Program-made: the position numbers and the translations under genes
Shown: piece by piece, positions 36,742-46,111 of the stretch
How positions within the stretch are numbered: position 1 is the first letter of the stretch
Layout: each line of letters starts with the position of its first letter
The notes under the pieces: model-generated
Seen by the model: only the letters and a program-made list of their open reading frames with translations
Database searches by the model: none
What the model was told of the DNA's origin: nothing
NCBI GenBank assembly: GCA_041859045.1
Contig: JBHELB010000067.1
Location: forward strand, 1-64,000
Origin: JBHELB01 sp041859045
Lineage (GTDB): Bacteria; Hydrogenedentota; Hydrogenedentia; Hydrogenedentales; SLHB01
Length of the DNA: 64,000 nucleotides
Direction: 5' to 3'

Positions 36742-37791
36742 TCAAAAGACCCCGGGAATCATACGGGCGCACTTCGGGCAGTGGCCGTCCATGACGTGGT
36801 TGGAAAGGATGCGGAAACCGCGGCGCTCGATTAGGAGCGCGCCGCAGTCGGGGCAGAAGGTGTTTTCGCGCTGGCCGTTGCTGCCAAGGTTGCCTTGGTA
36901 GACGAAGTGGAGTCCTTCTTCCTTTCCGGTTTCCCATGCGCGGATCAGCGTCTCGGCGGGTGTGGCGGGCGTTAAGGTCACGTGATAGTCGGGGCGAAAC
37001 GCGGTAACATGCCATGGGATTTCCGGCGAAATGGAGGCAATGAACCGGGCAATATCACGGAGTTCTTCAGGAGAATCGTTAAATCCAGGCACGACGAGCG
37101 TAACGATCTCGAGCCAAAATCCCATTGTCTTGAGGCGGCCGATGGTGTCGAGCACCGCGCTGAGTTTTCCGCCCAGTTCCTCGTATCGATCAGCGCGGAA
37201 GCCCTTCAGATCAACCTTATAGAGCGACACGCACGGACGGATGAACTCGAGGACTTCGGGAGTGGCGTTGCCGTTGCTTACGAACCCACAAAGCAATCCA
37301 GCCTCGCGCGCCACCGCGAAAATACGCATTGCCCAGTCGGCGGTGATGAGGGGCTCGTTATATGTGCTTACGACAACTGGCGCTCCGGCCTGTAGTGCGG
37401 CGTCTACAATCTCGCGTTCGGTGCAGGGGTGTATCCCCGCGACGGCGGCGTTGTCGCGCAGCGCCTGACTACTGACCCAGTTCTGGCAAAAGGCGCAATG
37501 GTAATCGCATCCCAGCATGCCGAATGACATCGCCTTTGCGCCCGGCAGGACGTGGTAAAACGGCTTCTTTTCGATGGGGTCGCATTGGAGTCCGGCGACA
37601 TAACCGCCCGGCACGCGCAGTTCCCCGCCCACATTCGTGCGCATCCGGCAAATGCCTGCTTCGCCGACCGGAATCGCGCAGCGGTGGGCGCACGCCGCAC
37701 AGCGCACATAGCCGTTTTTCGCTCGCGCGTATAGTTCCGGAGCGGCGGGGATTGTGCGCGTCTCAAGGAGCGCGCGCAGACGCTCGCCCAT
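36742..37791 (-). CDS. amrS: AmmeMemoRadiSam-system radical SAM enzyme
   Basis: 349 residues. The radical SAM cluster site is C-x3-C-x2-C in LGCDYHCAFCQNW. An N-terminal Cys cluster lies in RCAACAHRCAIP with GEAGICRMR, and a C-terminal zinc-ribbon-like CPDCGALL / HCPKCARM extends it. The family is usually found with Memo and AMMECR1 proteins, and its substrate is unknown; neither partner is in this window. ATG 37791 has a GAGGGG site. The nearest neighbours are a Rieske ferredoxin 25 bp upstream and an aldo/keto reductase. They may be redox partners, but that is inference. Confidence 0.9.
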   Translation of the reverse strand: MGERLRALLETRTIPAAPELYARAKNGYVRCAACAHRCAIPVGEAGICRMRTNVGGELRVPGGYVAGLQCDPIEKKPFYHVLPGAKAMSFGMLGCDYHCAFCQNWVSSQALRDNAAVAGIHPCTEREIVDAALQAGAPVVVSTYNEPLITADWAMRIFAVAREAGLLCGFVSNGNATPEVLEFIRPCVSLYKVDLKGFRADRYEELGGKLSAVLDTIGRLKTMGFWLEIVTLVVPGFNDSPEELRDIARFIASISPEIPWHVTAFRPDYHVTLTPATPAETLIRAWETGKEEGLHFVYQGNLGSNGQRENTFCPDCGALLIERRGFRILSNHVMDGHCPKCARMIPGVF

Positions 37792-37816
37792 GATTTACCC
37801 CTCGACGCGGCCTGAG

Positions 37817-38116
37817 TCAGCTCAACTGTATCTTGATGTCGTCGCCGTCAATGCTGACCGGATACCGCGTGATCCCGTCGTTGCCTGCCTTGGTGGGATC
37901 CAGGTGGAACGTCCAGCCGTGCCACGGACAGGTTACCTGTCCATTTTCCACACATCCATCCGACAGCGGTCCTCCCGCATGGGGACACGTGTCCGCCATT
38001 GCGTAGTAGCGTCCGCCAATATTGAAGACCGCCACCGAATCGCCGTTACACTCGACCGCTACCGAACCGCCTTCTGGTATGTCCTTACGTTCCGCAACCT
38101 TGACCCACTCTGCCAC
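37817..38116 (-). CDS. Rieske [2Fe-2S] ferredoxin
   Basis: 99 residues with both cluster motifs: C44-P-H46-AGG and C63-P-W-H66-GW. It resembles the small Rieske ferredoxins that feed oxygenases or the NirD-type subunit. GTG 38116 with AAGGAG 8 nt upstream gives a normal-length protein. A longer frame to 38257 would start inside the aldo/keto reductase gene and add a basic, unrelated N-terminus. No oxygenase is nearby, so the electron acceptor is unknown. It is cytosolic and probably co-transcribed with amrS. Confidence 0.9.
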   Translation of the reverse strand: MAEWVKVAERKDIPEGGSVAVECNGDSVAVFNIGGRYYAMADTCPHAGGPLSDGCVENGQVTCPWHGWTFHLDPTKAGNDGITRYPVSIDGDDIKIQLS

Positions 38117-38223
38117 CTCGACAACTCCTTCTTTGTTCGAATGACTCCCGGACGAGGAGCGAGCATCGCTCCCGTACTTCAGTGTAGTTCCACTCCAGAG
38201 AACCGTCAAGAAGCGCCGCAAGC

Positions 38224-39183
38224 TCATGTTTTCGCCGTGTCCTTGGCTTTGTACCATTCATGCTCGCCCGCTGTGGCAAACGGTTTTGTCCGCTCAAGCA
38301 GCGCGGCAATTTCCGCCTTTTCCATCGGCTTAAAGTTCTTCGCCAACGCCAGGTTCTGCTTCAGGATGTCCAACGAATCCATGCCGGAGCAGACGGCCGA
38401 TACCGGTTGGCTCATCGTATAGCGCAGACACTCCTCGGCGGTTGCCCCTTTGGTTTTCAGTATAGGGCCGCCCGCCATGCTCTTCATGGCGATAATGCCA
38501 ATGCCTTTCTTGTTGGCGATGGGCAGCACGTCTTCGAAGGGACGAAAATGGGTGCCGTAGACATTGATCGGAAGCTGTACGGTGTCCCACGCGAATCCGC
38601 GTTCGATGGTCTCTTTGTGAATTCCCGGCAGGTTATGTCCCGTAAAGCCGATGAAACGGATTTTGCCCTGCGCCTTCGCTTCGAGGGCATACTCCAGCGG
38701 CCCGCCGTTGTAGATGCCTTCCGGCTCGCCGGGCAGGCACACCTCGTGAAATTGCCAGAGATCAATCACATCAACCTGCAAGCGGCGTAGACTGTCCTCA
38801 AGGTGCTTTTGCGCGCTGGCGCGATCACGGCTCTTGTGCTTGGTCATGAGAAAGACCTTCTCACGATATCCGTCCTTCAATGCCAGGCCCATCCGCTCTT
38901 CGCTGCGGCCATTGTTGTACTGCCAGGCATTGTCGAAGAAATTCACGCCCTCGTCCACCGCCGTCCGCATCAGCCGAACGGCCTCCTCGTCCGTGAGCGA
39001 ATTCACCCCGATGTGGTAGCCGCCCAAACAAAGCAGGGAAACATCCACACCGGTCTTCCCTAGCGAGCGGTAAGGCATTCCGTTGCGAGACGGGGGCGTT
39101 TTGGCCGCCGCTGGCCCTGCTAGCGCCAATCCAAGCGCGGATGCGGCCGAGACCTTTAGGAAATCACGACGTTCCATCTGCAT
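38224..39183 (-). CDS. Tat-exported aldo/keto reductase
   Basis: 319 residues. The N-terminus MQMERRDFLKVSAASALGLA is a twin-arginine-type signal (RRDFLK), so export in folded form is likely. The aldo/keto reductase barrel keeps the tetrad Asp and Tyr in FFDNAWQYNNGRSEE, Lys in LMTKHKSRD and His in WQFHEV. ATG 39183 has GGAGG 6-7 nt upstream. It belongs to the group of Tat-targeted reductases that often come with an Fe-S C-terminal region, but no Cys cluster is present here. The substrate is unknown. Confidence 0.9.
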   Translation of the reverse strand: MQMERRDFLKVSAASALGLALAGPAAAKTPPSRNGMPYRSLGKTGVDVSLLCLGGYHIGVNSLTDEEAVRLMRTAVDEGVNFFDNAWQYNNGRSEERMGLALKDGYREKVFLMTKHKSRDRASAQKHLEDSLRRLQVDVIDLWQFHEVCLPGEPEGIYNGGPLEYALEAKAQGKIRFIGFTGHNLPGIHKETIERGFAWDTVQLPINVYGTHFRPFEDVLPIANKKGIGIIAMKSMAGGPILKTKGATAEECLRYTMSQPVSAVCSGMDSLDILKQNLALAKNFKPMEKAEIAALLERTKPFATAGEHEWYKAKDTAKT

Positions 39184-39244
39184 GACGAGTCCTCCCGTTG
39201 TATTCCCTGGTGGTAACACGCGACACAGCCCGGGTATTCTCGGA

Positions 39245-40195
39245 TTATTCTGTTTCTTCCTGGAGATTTTGGAGGCATATCGCCGCGTTACGCCGGATGC
39301 CCTCGGCCTTGGCGCGCATTACAGGTGAGCCTTGGAACCGGTCTAGAAAGGTTTGTGCATCCATTTCGCGCAGATCGTGCAGATCCGGGTTGGCGCGGCC
39401 CGGGCGAGGGTGAAAGTCCGTCTCGGTCGTCACTGAAAGCCCGCGATTCCAGGGACAAATGGTCTGACAGAGGTCGCATCCAAATACCCAACGCCCCATC
39501 GCTCCGGCAATTTCCACCGGAATGATGCTGCGGTTTTCGATGGCGTGGTAGGAAATACAGCGCCGCGAATCGACGACCCCGGGTTCAACAATAGCGCCTG
39601 TCGGACAGGCGTTGATGCACGCACGACAGGCCCCGCATTGATCCGGGAGTGGGGGATCCGGCGTCAGTTCCACCGTAGTGAAGATGACGCCTATGAAGAA
39701 ACATGAACCGATCCCCTCGCGCAAAATAAGACTGTTCTTGCCGCGCCAGCCCAGCCCGGCGCGCACGGCCCAGGCCTTCTCCAGCACCGGCCCGCTGTCC
39801 ACGCTGATGTACGTTGTCGCGTCGAGTTCAAGGGTCTCTATCCGTCGTGCGAGACGCTCCAGCGGTTTCTTGAGGGCACGGTGGTAGTCGCGGCCCCAGG
39901 CATAGGAGGAAATAAGTCCGGCGCTCGGACACGACGTCTCCGGGCGTGGCGCATAGTAGCTTCGCGCGAGCACCACGGCCGAACGCATCTCGGGGAAACG
40001 CTGGCGCTGGTCTTCACGCAAGGCGGCGCTCGACTCCATCCAGCGCATATCGGCGTGATAGCCCGCGTCGAGCCAAGCGTGCAAGCGGCGGGTGGGGTCG
40101 ATGGGCTGCGTTGCGTCGGCAATCCCACACGCGTCGAAATGCTCCTGAGCCGCCCAGTCTTTTACGGTCACCGCGCGCGCGATGGGGGTATCCAT
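39245..40195 (-). CDS. queG: Epoxyqueuosine reductase
   Basis: 316 residues. QueG reduces epoxyqueuosine to queuosine in tRNA, using cobalamin and two [4Fe-4S] clusters. Both cluster motifs are visible: CGACRACINACPTGAI and CDLCQTICPWN. The cobalamin-binding half carries AWGRDYHRALKKPLE. It is slightly short compared with members that have a HEAT-repeat tail. It overlaps the membrane-protein gene by 1 nt (TAATG). No other queuosine gene is in the window. Confidence 0.94.
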   Translation of the reverse strand: MDTPIARAVTVKDWAAQEHFDACGIADATQPIDPTRRLHAWLDAGYHADMRWMESSAALREDQRQRFPEMRSAVVLARSYYAPRPETSCPSAGLISSYAWGRDYHRALKKPLERLARRIETLELDATTYISVDSGPVLEKAWAVRAGLGWRGKNSLILREGIGSCFFIGVIFTTVELTPDPPLPDQCGACRACINACPTGAIVEPGVVDSRRCISYHAIENRSIIPVEIAGAMGRWVFGCDLCQTICPWNRGLSVTTETDFHPRPGRANPDLHDLREMDAQTFLDRFQGSPVMRAKAEGIRRNAAICLQNLQEETE

Positions 40196-41544
40196 TATGC
40201 CAGCCAGATCAGCGTCGCAGCCTCATAGAATGCCGCGAGCAGCAGTTGCAGACCGGTCACGATCAGCGCCACGACGATTAACGTGAGCGCGCGAGGGAAT
40301 TCACGGTTCAGGCTGCCGGTGAAGAGTCCTTTTGCCGTGCGCGCTGTGTAGAGAATGACTGCAAACGAGGCGAGTATATACGCCTCCAGTTCGAGCGTCA
40401 TGGTGATTACGTGGTAGACCATGGGATCGGCGATGCCGGTGCGTACGGGGGCGAAGACCAATCCCACCATCGCGAAACTCAGCAGTGTCTTGAAAACCCC
40501 GGCGAGAGGAATGAAAAGCGAGGGGAGAAAGGTAAGCAGGACCGTGGCCATGCAATAGTTGTTGACGAACGTGGCGACGGTGGCGCGCAGGATGTTGCCG
40601 GAGGCGTATGCCGCGCCGATGTAGCTGAGGTCGCCCGTGGTGAACATCGTTTCAACCATGCGCGTGAGGACGATGGGAATCTGCGGAACGAGCAGGCCCA
40701 AGAGACTCATGGAGAAGAATATGCCATAGGCCGCGAGGTGCGTCAGCGTCAGAAGTGTGGGATGCGCCGTGCATGCGTCGCTAAATGGCGCGAGCCATCG
40801 GAGCCGTCCGCCGATTGCCTGAAGTAGGCGGACTTGTAACACGGCGCCCGCTCCCGCCACGAGCATCATCCCGAGAACCATCAATAGGCGTACGCGGGGA
40901 CTTGTCAGTGAACCGCCGTAGACATTCCGTGGTGCGGTCGTGTCTTTTGCCTTTAGCAGGGACTCTAACTCCGACGCACCATCGGGCGCGAACCATACCC
41001 AACGCCCTCTTCCTGCGGCTTCATACGCTGCGGTGCGTTCCTTTGTGAGCGGCATGAGATAGGCCTGCGCGAGTGCGCCGACGTTGGGTGCAAGACGTCC
41101 AACGACTTCATGTTCCTCGCCTGCGATGACAGGGCGTTCGAGCAGAGCAAGTGTCCCCGCGAGTACTTCGCGAGTTCCTGGGGTCGGCCAGCGCCCCGAA
41201 GACAGCAAATTCGAGGGGGGCGATGCCGGGAAATCCGCGATCAAGAGAGGTTCGAACCGATATAACCCCATGGAATCAATCAGGCGCGTCGCCTCAGGAT
41301 CGTTCTCCAAGTTCATGCGCAGCAGACCAATAAAGGGATAGTTCGCCTCGTCCAGGCTAACGAGATACGCCCGTTGCGATTGCGGCGTGAGCGGTGTGTC
41401 GGATGTGTAGACGCAGAGATCTTTCCAAAGGCCCGCTTCCGTCCGTTCGATGCGAGCCGCTGCAACAATGCAGCCGACTCCCGCAATGAGGACTCCCAGC
41501 GCCAGCAAAGCGCCGAACGTCCCGCGTCGTGAGTCTTGCTGCAT
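40195..41544 (-). CDS. Multi-pass membrane protein, SpoIIM-like C-terminal half
   Basis: 449 residues. A signal-anchor span (about 10-30) is followed by a soluble extracytoplasmic part (about 31-215) and then five or six membrane spans. The C-terminal half has features of the SpoIIM/DUF95 family: FVNNYCMATVLLTF, SFAMVGLVFAP and MTLELEAYILASFA. In sporulation SpoIIM works in septal peptidoglycan hydrolysis, but most relatives are in non-sporulating bacteria with unknown roles. ATG 41544 has a GAGGAG site. It is coupled to queG. Confidence 0.6.
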   Translation of the reverse strand: MQQDSRRGTFGALLALGVLIAGVGCIVAAARIERTEAGLWKDLCVYTSDTPLTPQSQRAYLVSLDEANYPFIGLLRMNLENDPEATRLIDSMGLYRFEPLLIADFPASPPSNLLSSGRWPTPGTREVLAGTLALLERPVIAGEEHEVVGRLAPNVGALAQAYLMPLTKERTAAYEAAGRGRWVWFAPDGASELESLLKAKDTTAPRNVYGGSLTSPRVRLLMVLGMMLVAGAGAVLQVRLLQAIGGRLRWLAPFSDACTAHPTLLTLTHLAAYGIFFSMSLLGLLVPQIPIVLTRMVETMFTTGDLSYIGAAYASGNILRATVATFVNNYCMATVLLTFLPSLFIPLAGVFKTLLSFAMVGLVFAPVRTGIADPMVYHVITMTLELEAYILASFAVILYTARTAKGLFTGSLNREFPRALTLIVVALIVTGLQLLLAAFYEAATLIWLA

Positions 41545-41557
41545 TTGTATGCACTCC

Positions 41558-42589
41558 TCAGAAATCGATCGACGCTTTGAGCACCTTGTCCCCGAAACGG
41601 CTTACCAATTCAAACGCCTCCTGGGCGCGTTCAAGCGGGAAGGAGTGGGTGATGAGCGAGGCGACGTCGACCTTGCCCGTGTTCAGCAGCACAAGGGCGG
41701 CGGGGTAGTTGTGCGCGAAACGGCGGCACCATCGCAGCGCTAACCCTTTGCGTCGGGCCTGGCCGACGGCGATGGGGTCTTCCTCCGTGCCCGAGATGCC
41801 TGTTAATACAACGAGTCCGCCCGGACAGGCCAGGTAGCAGGCAAGTTTCGGGGTCTCTGAGGAACGCGAGCAGTCGAAAACAACGTCTACGCCGCGTCCT
41901 TCCGTTAGCGCGAGAATTTCGTTCTGCACGTCGCAATGTTTGGCATGAAATGCGCGGTCCACACCGTAATGCGCGGCAACCTCGACCCGGTAGTCGATCA
42001 CGTCGCTGCCGTAGATCGTCGAAACGCCGCAGGCGCGCAGCACCTGCGCGGTGAGCAACCCAATGGGACCAAGCCCGAGAATCGCGACGCGATAGCCGGG
42101 CTTCACTTCCGCGAGTTCCACGGTGTGCACGGCCACGGCCAATGGCTCGACCATCGCGGCGACCGCGCTGCTCGTCTCATCCGGCACGGGGAAACAGCAG
42201 CGCGCAAGCACGACGATGTACTCCGCCAATGCGCCGTCGCAGCCAGGACCGCCCGGAAACTGCATCTTCGGGCATACGTTGTAATGACCGCGCAGACACC
42301 ATTCGCATGTGCCACAAGGCGCGCCTGGCTCGACCGCGACACGGCACCCCACCAGCGAGGCGTCCGCCGGCGTGCCAACGGCCTCGACAATGCCGCCGAA
42401 TTCGTGACCGAGAATGATCGGCGTATTGAGTTTGGCCGCGCCGATGCCGCCGTCCTCGTAGTAGTGCATGTCCGAGCCGCACACGCCCACGGACTGCACC
42501 CGCACCAACGCCTGTCCCGGCCCGGGGAGGGGTTTCTCCACCTCGACCATTCGCATATCGTGCGGCGCGAACCATTTGACGGCTTTCAT
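41558..42589 (-). CDS. Zinc-dependent medium-chain alcohol dehydrogenase
   Basis: 343 residues. The catalytic zinc site is in GVCGSDMHYYEDGG and GHEFGG; the structural zinc Cys are in CGTCEWCLRGHYNVCP. The NAD-binding VAILGLGPIGLLTAQVLRACG follows. It is closest in pattern to sorbitol/L-threonine/galactitol-type dehydrogenases, so a polyol or sugar-derived alcohol is the likely substrate. ATG 42589 has AGGGG 7 nt upstream. It lies 10 bp after engB and 13 bp before the membrane-protein gene, within the same operon-like run. Confidence 0.92.
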   Translation of the reverse strand: MKAVKWFAPHDMRMVEVEKPLPGPGQALVRVQSVGVCGSDMHYYEDGGIGAAKLNTPIILGHEFGGIVEAVGTPADASLVGCRVAVEPGAPCGTCEWCLRGHYNVCPKMQFPGGPGCDGALAEYIVVLARCCFPVPDETSSAVAAMVEPLAVAVHTVELAEVKPGYRVAILGLGPIGLLTAQVLRACGVSTIYGSDVIDYRVEVAAHYGVDRAFHAKHCDVQNEILALTEGRGVDVVFDCSRSSETPKLACYLACPGGLVVLTGISGTEEDPIAVGQARRKGLALRWCRRFAHNYPAALVLLNTGKVDVASLITHSFPLERAQEAFELVSRFGDKVLKASIDF

Positions 42590-42599
42590 CACTCCGCCC

Positions 42600-43196
42600 C
42601 TATTTCTGAGGCGCCCGGAGGCACCCGTCGAGAATGTTCCACAGCTCCCGCAGGCCGGCTTTGCTGATCGACGAGAACGGTATTACCGGCGTGTCCGGGT
42701 GGATACCCATTCCCTCTCGGATCCCCGCAATCGCCTCTTCGAGTTCCGCGGCGCGGAGTTTGTCCACCTTTGTTGCTACGTATAGACACGTGATTTGTGC
42801 GGAGAGCAGCAGTTCGCGCAATTCCCGGTCGTTCTCGTTTGGCGCATGCCGCGCATCGAGCAAGTGAACCACGACGCGCAGCGTCTCGCGTTGGAGCAGG
42901 TACTGCGTAATGGTCTCGCCCCATTCTTCGCGCAACGCCTTGGGAACTTTCGCATACCCGAAGCCCGGGAGATCGACGAAGTAGTATTTCCCGTTGATGT
43001 CAAAGTAGTTGATGGCCTGGGTTTTGCCCGGCTTCTTACTGGTCTTGGCGAGCCCTTTGCGGTTGAGCAGGACGTTGAGCAGCGTGGATTTGCCCACGTT
43101 GCTTCGTCCCGCAAACGCGATCTCGGGCCGCCGGTCGCGCGGCCACTGATCGGGGTACATCGCGCTCTTGACGAACTCCGCGCGCTCGATTCTCAC
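42600..43196 (-). CDS. engB: Ribosome-biogenesis GTPase EngB/YsxC
   Basis: 198 residues, normal for the family. G motifs: GRSNVGKSTLLN (G1), DLPGFGYAK (G3), TKVDK (G4). It helps assemble the large ribosomal subunit. GTG 43196 overlaps lon's stop in GTGA, with a GGAGA site just upstream. A longer frame to 43247 would run within lon. Coupling to lon, as seen in other bacteria, supports the start. Confidence 0.95.
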   Translation of the reverse strand: MRIERAEFVKSAMYPDQWPRDRRPEIAFAGRSNVGKSTLLNVLLNRKGLAKTSKKPGKTQAINYFDINGKYYFVDLPGFGYAKVPKALREEWGETITQYLLQRETLRVVVHLLDARHAPNENDRELRELLLSAQITCLYVATKVDKLRAAELEEAIAGIREGMGIHPDTPVIPFSSISKAGLRELWNILDGCLRAPQK

Positions 43197-45526
43197 TTCT
43201 TGTCTCCAAAAACTACACGCAACGCCTCGTCCACCTGATCCACCCATACAAACTTTATCGCGCGCTGAACCTCATCCGGAAGTTCTTCCAGGTCCTTCTC
43301 GTTTAATTTGGGCAGAATAATTTTCCGAATGCCCGCGCGATGGGCCGCCAAGACCTTTTCCTTCACTCCGCCGATGGGCAGGACACGCCCGCGCAACGTA
43401 ATTTCCCCGGTCATGGCAATGGGCTCTCGCGGCGCGATGTTACGCAGCGCCGAGACCAACGACACGGCAAGTGCGATACCCGCCGAGGGCCCGTCTTTCG
43501 GGATCGCGCCCTCGGGGACGTGGATGTGAACATCGTAGCGCCCATGAAACTGCGCGGGCACTTTCAGCGCACGGGTATGGGCGCGAATGTAGGTGTACGC
43601 CGCGTGCGCCGATTCCTTCATCACCTCGCCGAGATGCCCCGTGAGCGAGAGGTTACCCTTTCCTCGCACGATACTCGTCTCGATGTTCAATACATCTCCG
43701 CCGGCATGCGTCCATGCCAGCCCGAGCGCCACGCCCACATGCGGTGCAATGTCGGCGCGACTATCGTGATACTCCTCCTTGCCCAACAGCGTTGTCACGG
43801 TCTTGTCGTCAATGACGGTGCGCGGCGCGCGCGTCGAGGACACCACCTTGCGCGCCACCTTGCGGCAGGCATTTGCGAGTTGGCGGTCCAATTCGCGCAC
43901 GCCCGCTTCTCGAGTGTACCGCTCGATGATAGCCCTGATCCCTTCTGGCGTAAATTGGACATGGCGCGCCTTCAGGCCGCTCGCTTTCATCTGCCTCGGA
44001 ATGAGGAAAAGTTCGGCGATTTTCTCCTTCTCCAGCACGGTATAGCCGGAAAGCCGCACGATTTCCATGCGGTCGTGCAGCGGTTCGGGGATGTCGTACT
44101 CGCTGTTCGCCGTGGCAATGAAGAACACCTGACTCAGATCGAAATCGACCTCGAGATAATGATCGCTGAACGCTGAATTCTGCTCCGGATCGAGCACTTC
44201 AAGCATGGCCGACGCCGGATCGCCTCGGAAATCCGAATTTGTCTTATCGATCTCGTCGAGCATGAACACCGGATTGCGCACCCCGCACTTCTTCAGTCCT
44301 TGCACGATGCGTCCGGGCAGGGCCCCGATGTACGTGCGCCGGTGGCCGCGGATTTCCGCTTCATCGCGCACGCCGCCTAGCGACACGCGCGTGAATTTTC
44401 GGCCCATCGCGCGGGCGATCGATTGGCCGAGGGAGGTCTTGCCCACGCCCGGGGGCCCCACAAGGCACAGGATCGGGCCTTTCATGTTTGCGCTGAGTTT
44501 GCGCACCGCGAGAAACTCGAGGATGCGTTCTTTGACCTTCTTTAGGCCGAAGTGATCTTCGTCAAGCACCTTGATAGCGCGATCGAGATCCAGCGAATCC
44601 TTGGTGGACTTCTCCCAGGGCATGTCGATGAGCCACTCCAGGTAAGTGCGAATGATCGCCCCTTCCGGACTCATCGACGGCATGCGCTCGTAGCGCGCCA
44701 ATTCGCGAAAGGCCTTCTCGCGCACTTCCGTGGGCATCTTAGCCTTCTCGATCTGGGCGCGCAGTTCCGCATACTCGTCGGCCCCTTCCTCGCGCGAACC
44801 CAACTCTTGATGGATCGCCTTGAGCTGTTCGTGAAGGTAGTACTCGCGCTGACTGCGCTCCATCTGGTCGCGCACCCGCTCGCGCACCCGTTGTTCGATT
44901 TCGAGCAGCTCGTTCTCCCGTAACAGCAGCGCCGAGATGCGCTCGAGGCGTTCCCTGGGACGGGAAAGTTCAAGCAACTCCTGGCGCTCATCCGGACGAA
45001 GCGAAAGGTACGCGCAGATAAGGTCGGCCAACGTGCCGCCTTCGGTGATGCTCGACAGCGAACTGACGATTTCCGGCGCGACCCGTTGGTTCATCCTGGC
45101 GTACGTCTCGAACTGGCTGAGCGTCATTCGCATGACGGCAGTGTTCTCGTCGTCTTGGACACTTTCTTCGTCCACGGGTTCGACGGTGACCTCGGCGAAC
45201 GGGCCGCGGGTGTAGAACCGGACAATACGTGCGCGGCTCAGGCCCTCGACGACAATTTTCATCGTGCCGTCGGGCATGCGAAGGGTCTGCAGAATGCCCG
45301 CCACAACGCCGACGCCGTAAAGATCGTCTTTTCCCGGCGCTTCTATATTGGGATCGCGTTGGGCGCAGAGCAGCAGGGGATTTCCTGATGCCAGGCTCTC
45401 TTCGACGGCGCTGACTGACGCCGGGCGTCCCACGAGCAGCGGCACCACCATGCGCGGGAAAACAACGACGTCCTTAAGCGGTAGAAGGGGAAGCCTTCCC
45501 GCCGCCGTCTTTTCTTTTGCTGACAT
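43193..45526 (-). CDS. lon: ATP-dependent Lon protease
   Basis: 777 residues: an N-terminal substrate-binding domain (PLLPLKDVVVFPRMVVPLLV), an AAA+ module with Walker A GPPGVGKTS and the Walker B region VFMLDEIDK, and the C-terminal peptidase with the Ser in PKDGPSAGIALA and the Lys in VKEKVLAAHRAG. Lon degrades misfolded and regulatory proteins in the cytosol. GAGGAGG supports ATG 45526. It is the first gene of the long minus-strand run leading through engB, adh, and queG. Confidence 0.97.
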   Translation of the reverse strand: MSAKEKTAAGRLPLLPLKDVVVFPRMVVPLLVGRPASVSAVEESLASGNPLLLCAQRDPNIEAPGKDDLYGVGVVAGILQTLRMPDGTMKIVVEGLSRARIVRFYTRGPFAEVTVEPVDEESVQDDENTAVMRMTLSQFETYARMNQRVAPEIVSSLSSITEGGTLADLICAYLSLRPDERQELLELSRPRERLERISALLLRENELLEIEQRVRERVRDQMERSQREYYLHEQLKAIHQELGSREEGADEYAELRAQIEKAKMPTEVREKAFRELARYERMPSMSPEGAIIRTYLEWLIDMPWEKSTKDSLDLDRAIKVLDEDHFGLKKVKERILEFLAVRKLSANMKGPILCLVGPPGVGKTSLGQSIARAMGRKFTRVSLGGVRDEAEIRGHRRTYIGALPGRIVQGLKKCGVRNPVFMLDEIDKTNSDFRGDPASAMLEVLDPEQNSAFSDHYLEVDFDLSQVFFIATANSEYDIPEPLHDRMEIVRLSGYTVLEKEKIAELFLIPRQMKASGLKARHVQFTPEGIRAIIERYTREAGVRELDRQLANACRKVARKVVSSTRAPRTVIDDKTVTTLLGKEEYHDSRADIAPHVGVALGLAWTHAGGDVLNIETSIVRGKGNLSLTGHLGEVMKESAHAAYTYIRAHTRALKVPAQFHGRYDVHIHVPEGAIPKDGPSAGIALAVSLVSALRNIAPREPIAMTGEITLRGRVLPIGGVKEKVLAAHRAGIRKIILPKLNEKDLEELPDEVQRAIKFVWVDQVDEALRVVFGDKK

Positions 45527-45622
45527 TTACTAAACCTCCTCATGCGCATCGAATATGATGCCGCGATAGTGCTGTGGGATCAACGTGACGAAGCCCGGCG
45601 TCCGGTCTTCGACGGTGCGGCG

Positions 45623-46072
45623 CTACTCTGGCACGAGCCGCCTTTCATGGTGCAGGTACTTTATTTCAATCCATGGGAGCGAGCCCTCGGCCGTGGCGGC
45701 CGGCAAAATGAACGTGTATGTCCGTTCGGAGCCATTCCTTCCGGCCTCTCCAGAGTCTCGCAACGTATTGCCGTAGGGGTCTCGCATCAGGACAGGTAAC
45801 GCAGCGCTCCGCTTTTCCCAGGGGCCGCGTATGGCGAATGTGACCTGAACCTGGCCGTTTCCCGCGTGGGCGCGCAGTGGCTCGCCGTCCCATTGCGCCG
45901 CCGCTGTCGCGCCGATTTGCGCCTTAATGTCCTCGTCATAGTTGTTCCACTCTGGCCGGCTCTGGACGCAACGCCGCGCGAGGTCCGCCTCGTCGATTGA
46001 AGGGACGCAGGCCGCGAGCGGGAAGAGGATGCCCCCCACGAGAAGCGTCAGCGAAAAGCGCGGCGTTCTCAT
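45623..46072 (-). CDS. Small lipoprotein of unknown function
   Basis: 149 residues with a lipoprotein signal and lipobox LAAC (LLVGGILFPLAACVPS). The mature part is beta-rich (QVQVTFAIRGPWEK, RTYTFILPAA), with one further Cys near the start. AAGGG precedes ATG 46072. No family was recognised. It sits alone between lon and the receiver gene with 96 bp to lon, and is probably attached to the inner or outer membrane. Confidence 0.7.
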   Translation of the reverse strand: MRTPRFSLTLLVGGILFPLAACVPSIDEADLARRCVQSRPEWNNYDEDIKAQIGATAAAQWDGEPLRAHAGNGQVQVTFAIRGPWEKRSAALPVLMRDPYGNTLRDSGEAGRNGSERTYTFILPAATAEGSLPWIEIKYLHHERRLVPE

Positions 46073-46111
46073 GGCTTCATCCCTTGCACGTACCCGTGTT
46101 ACCGTGATGAA

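Noticed and set aside
38117..38257. Longer Rieske frame starting at 38257
   Set aside because: It would start inside the aldo/keto reductase gene; the GTG at 38116 has AAGGAG and gives the family length.
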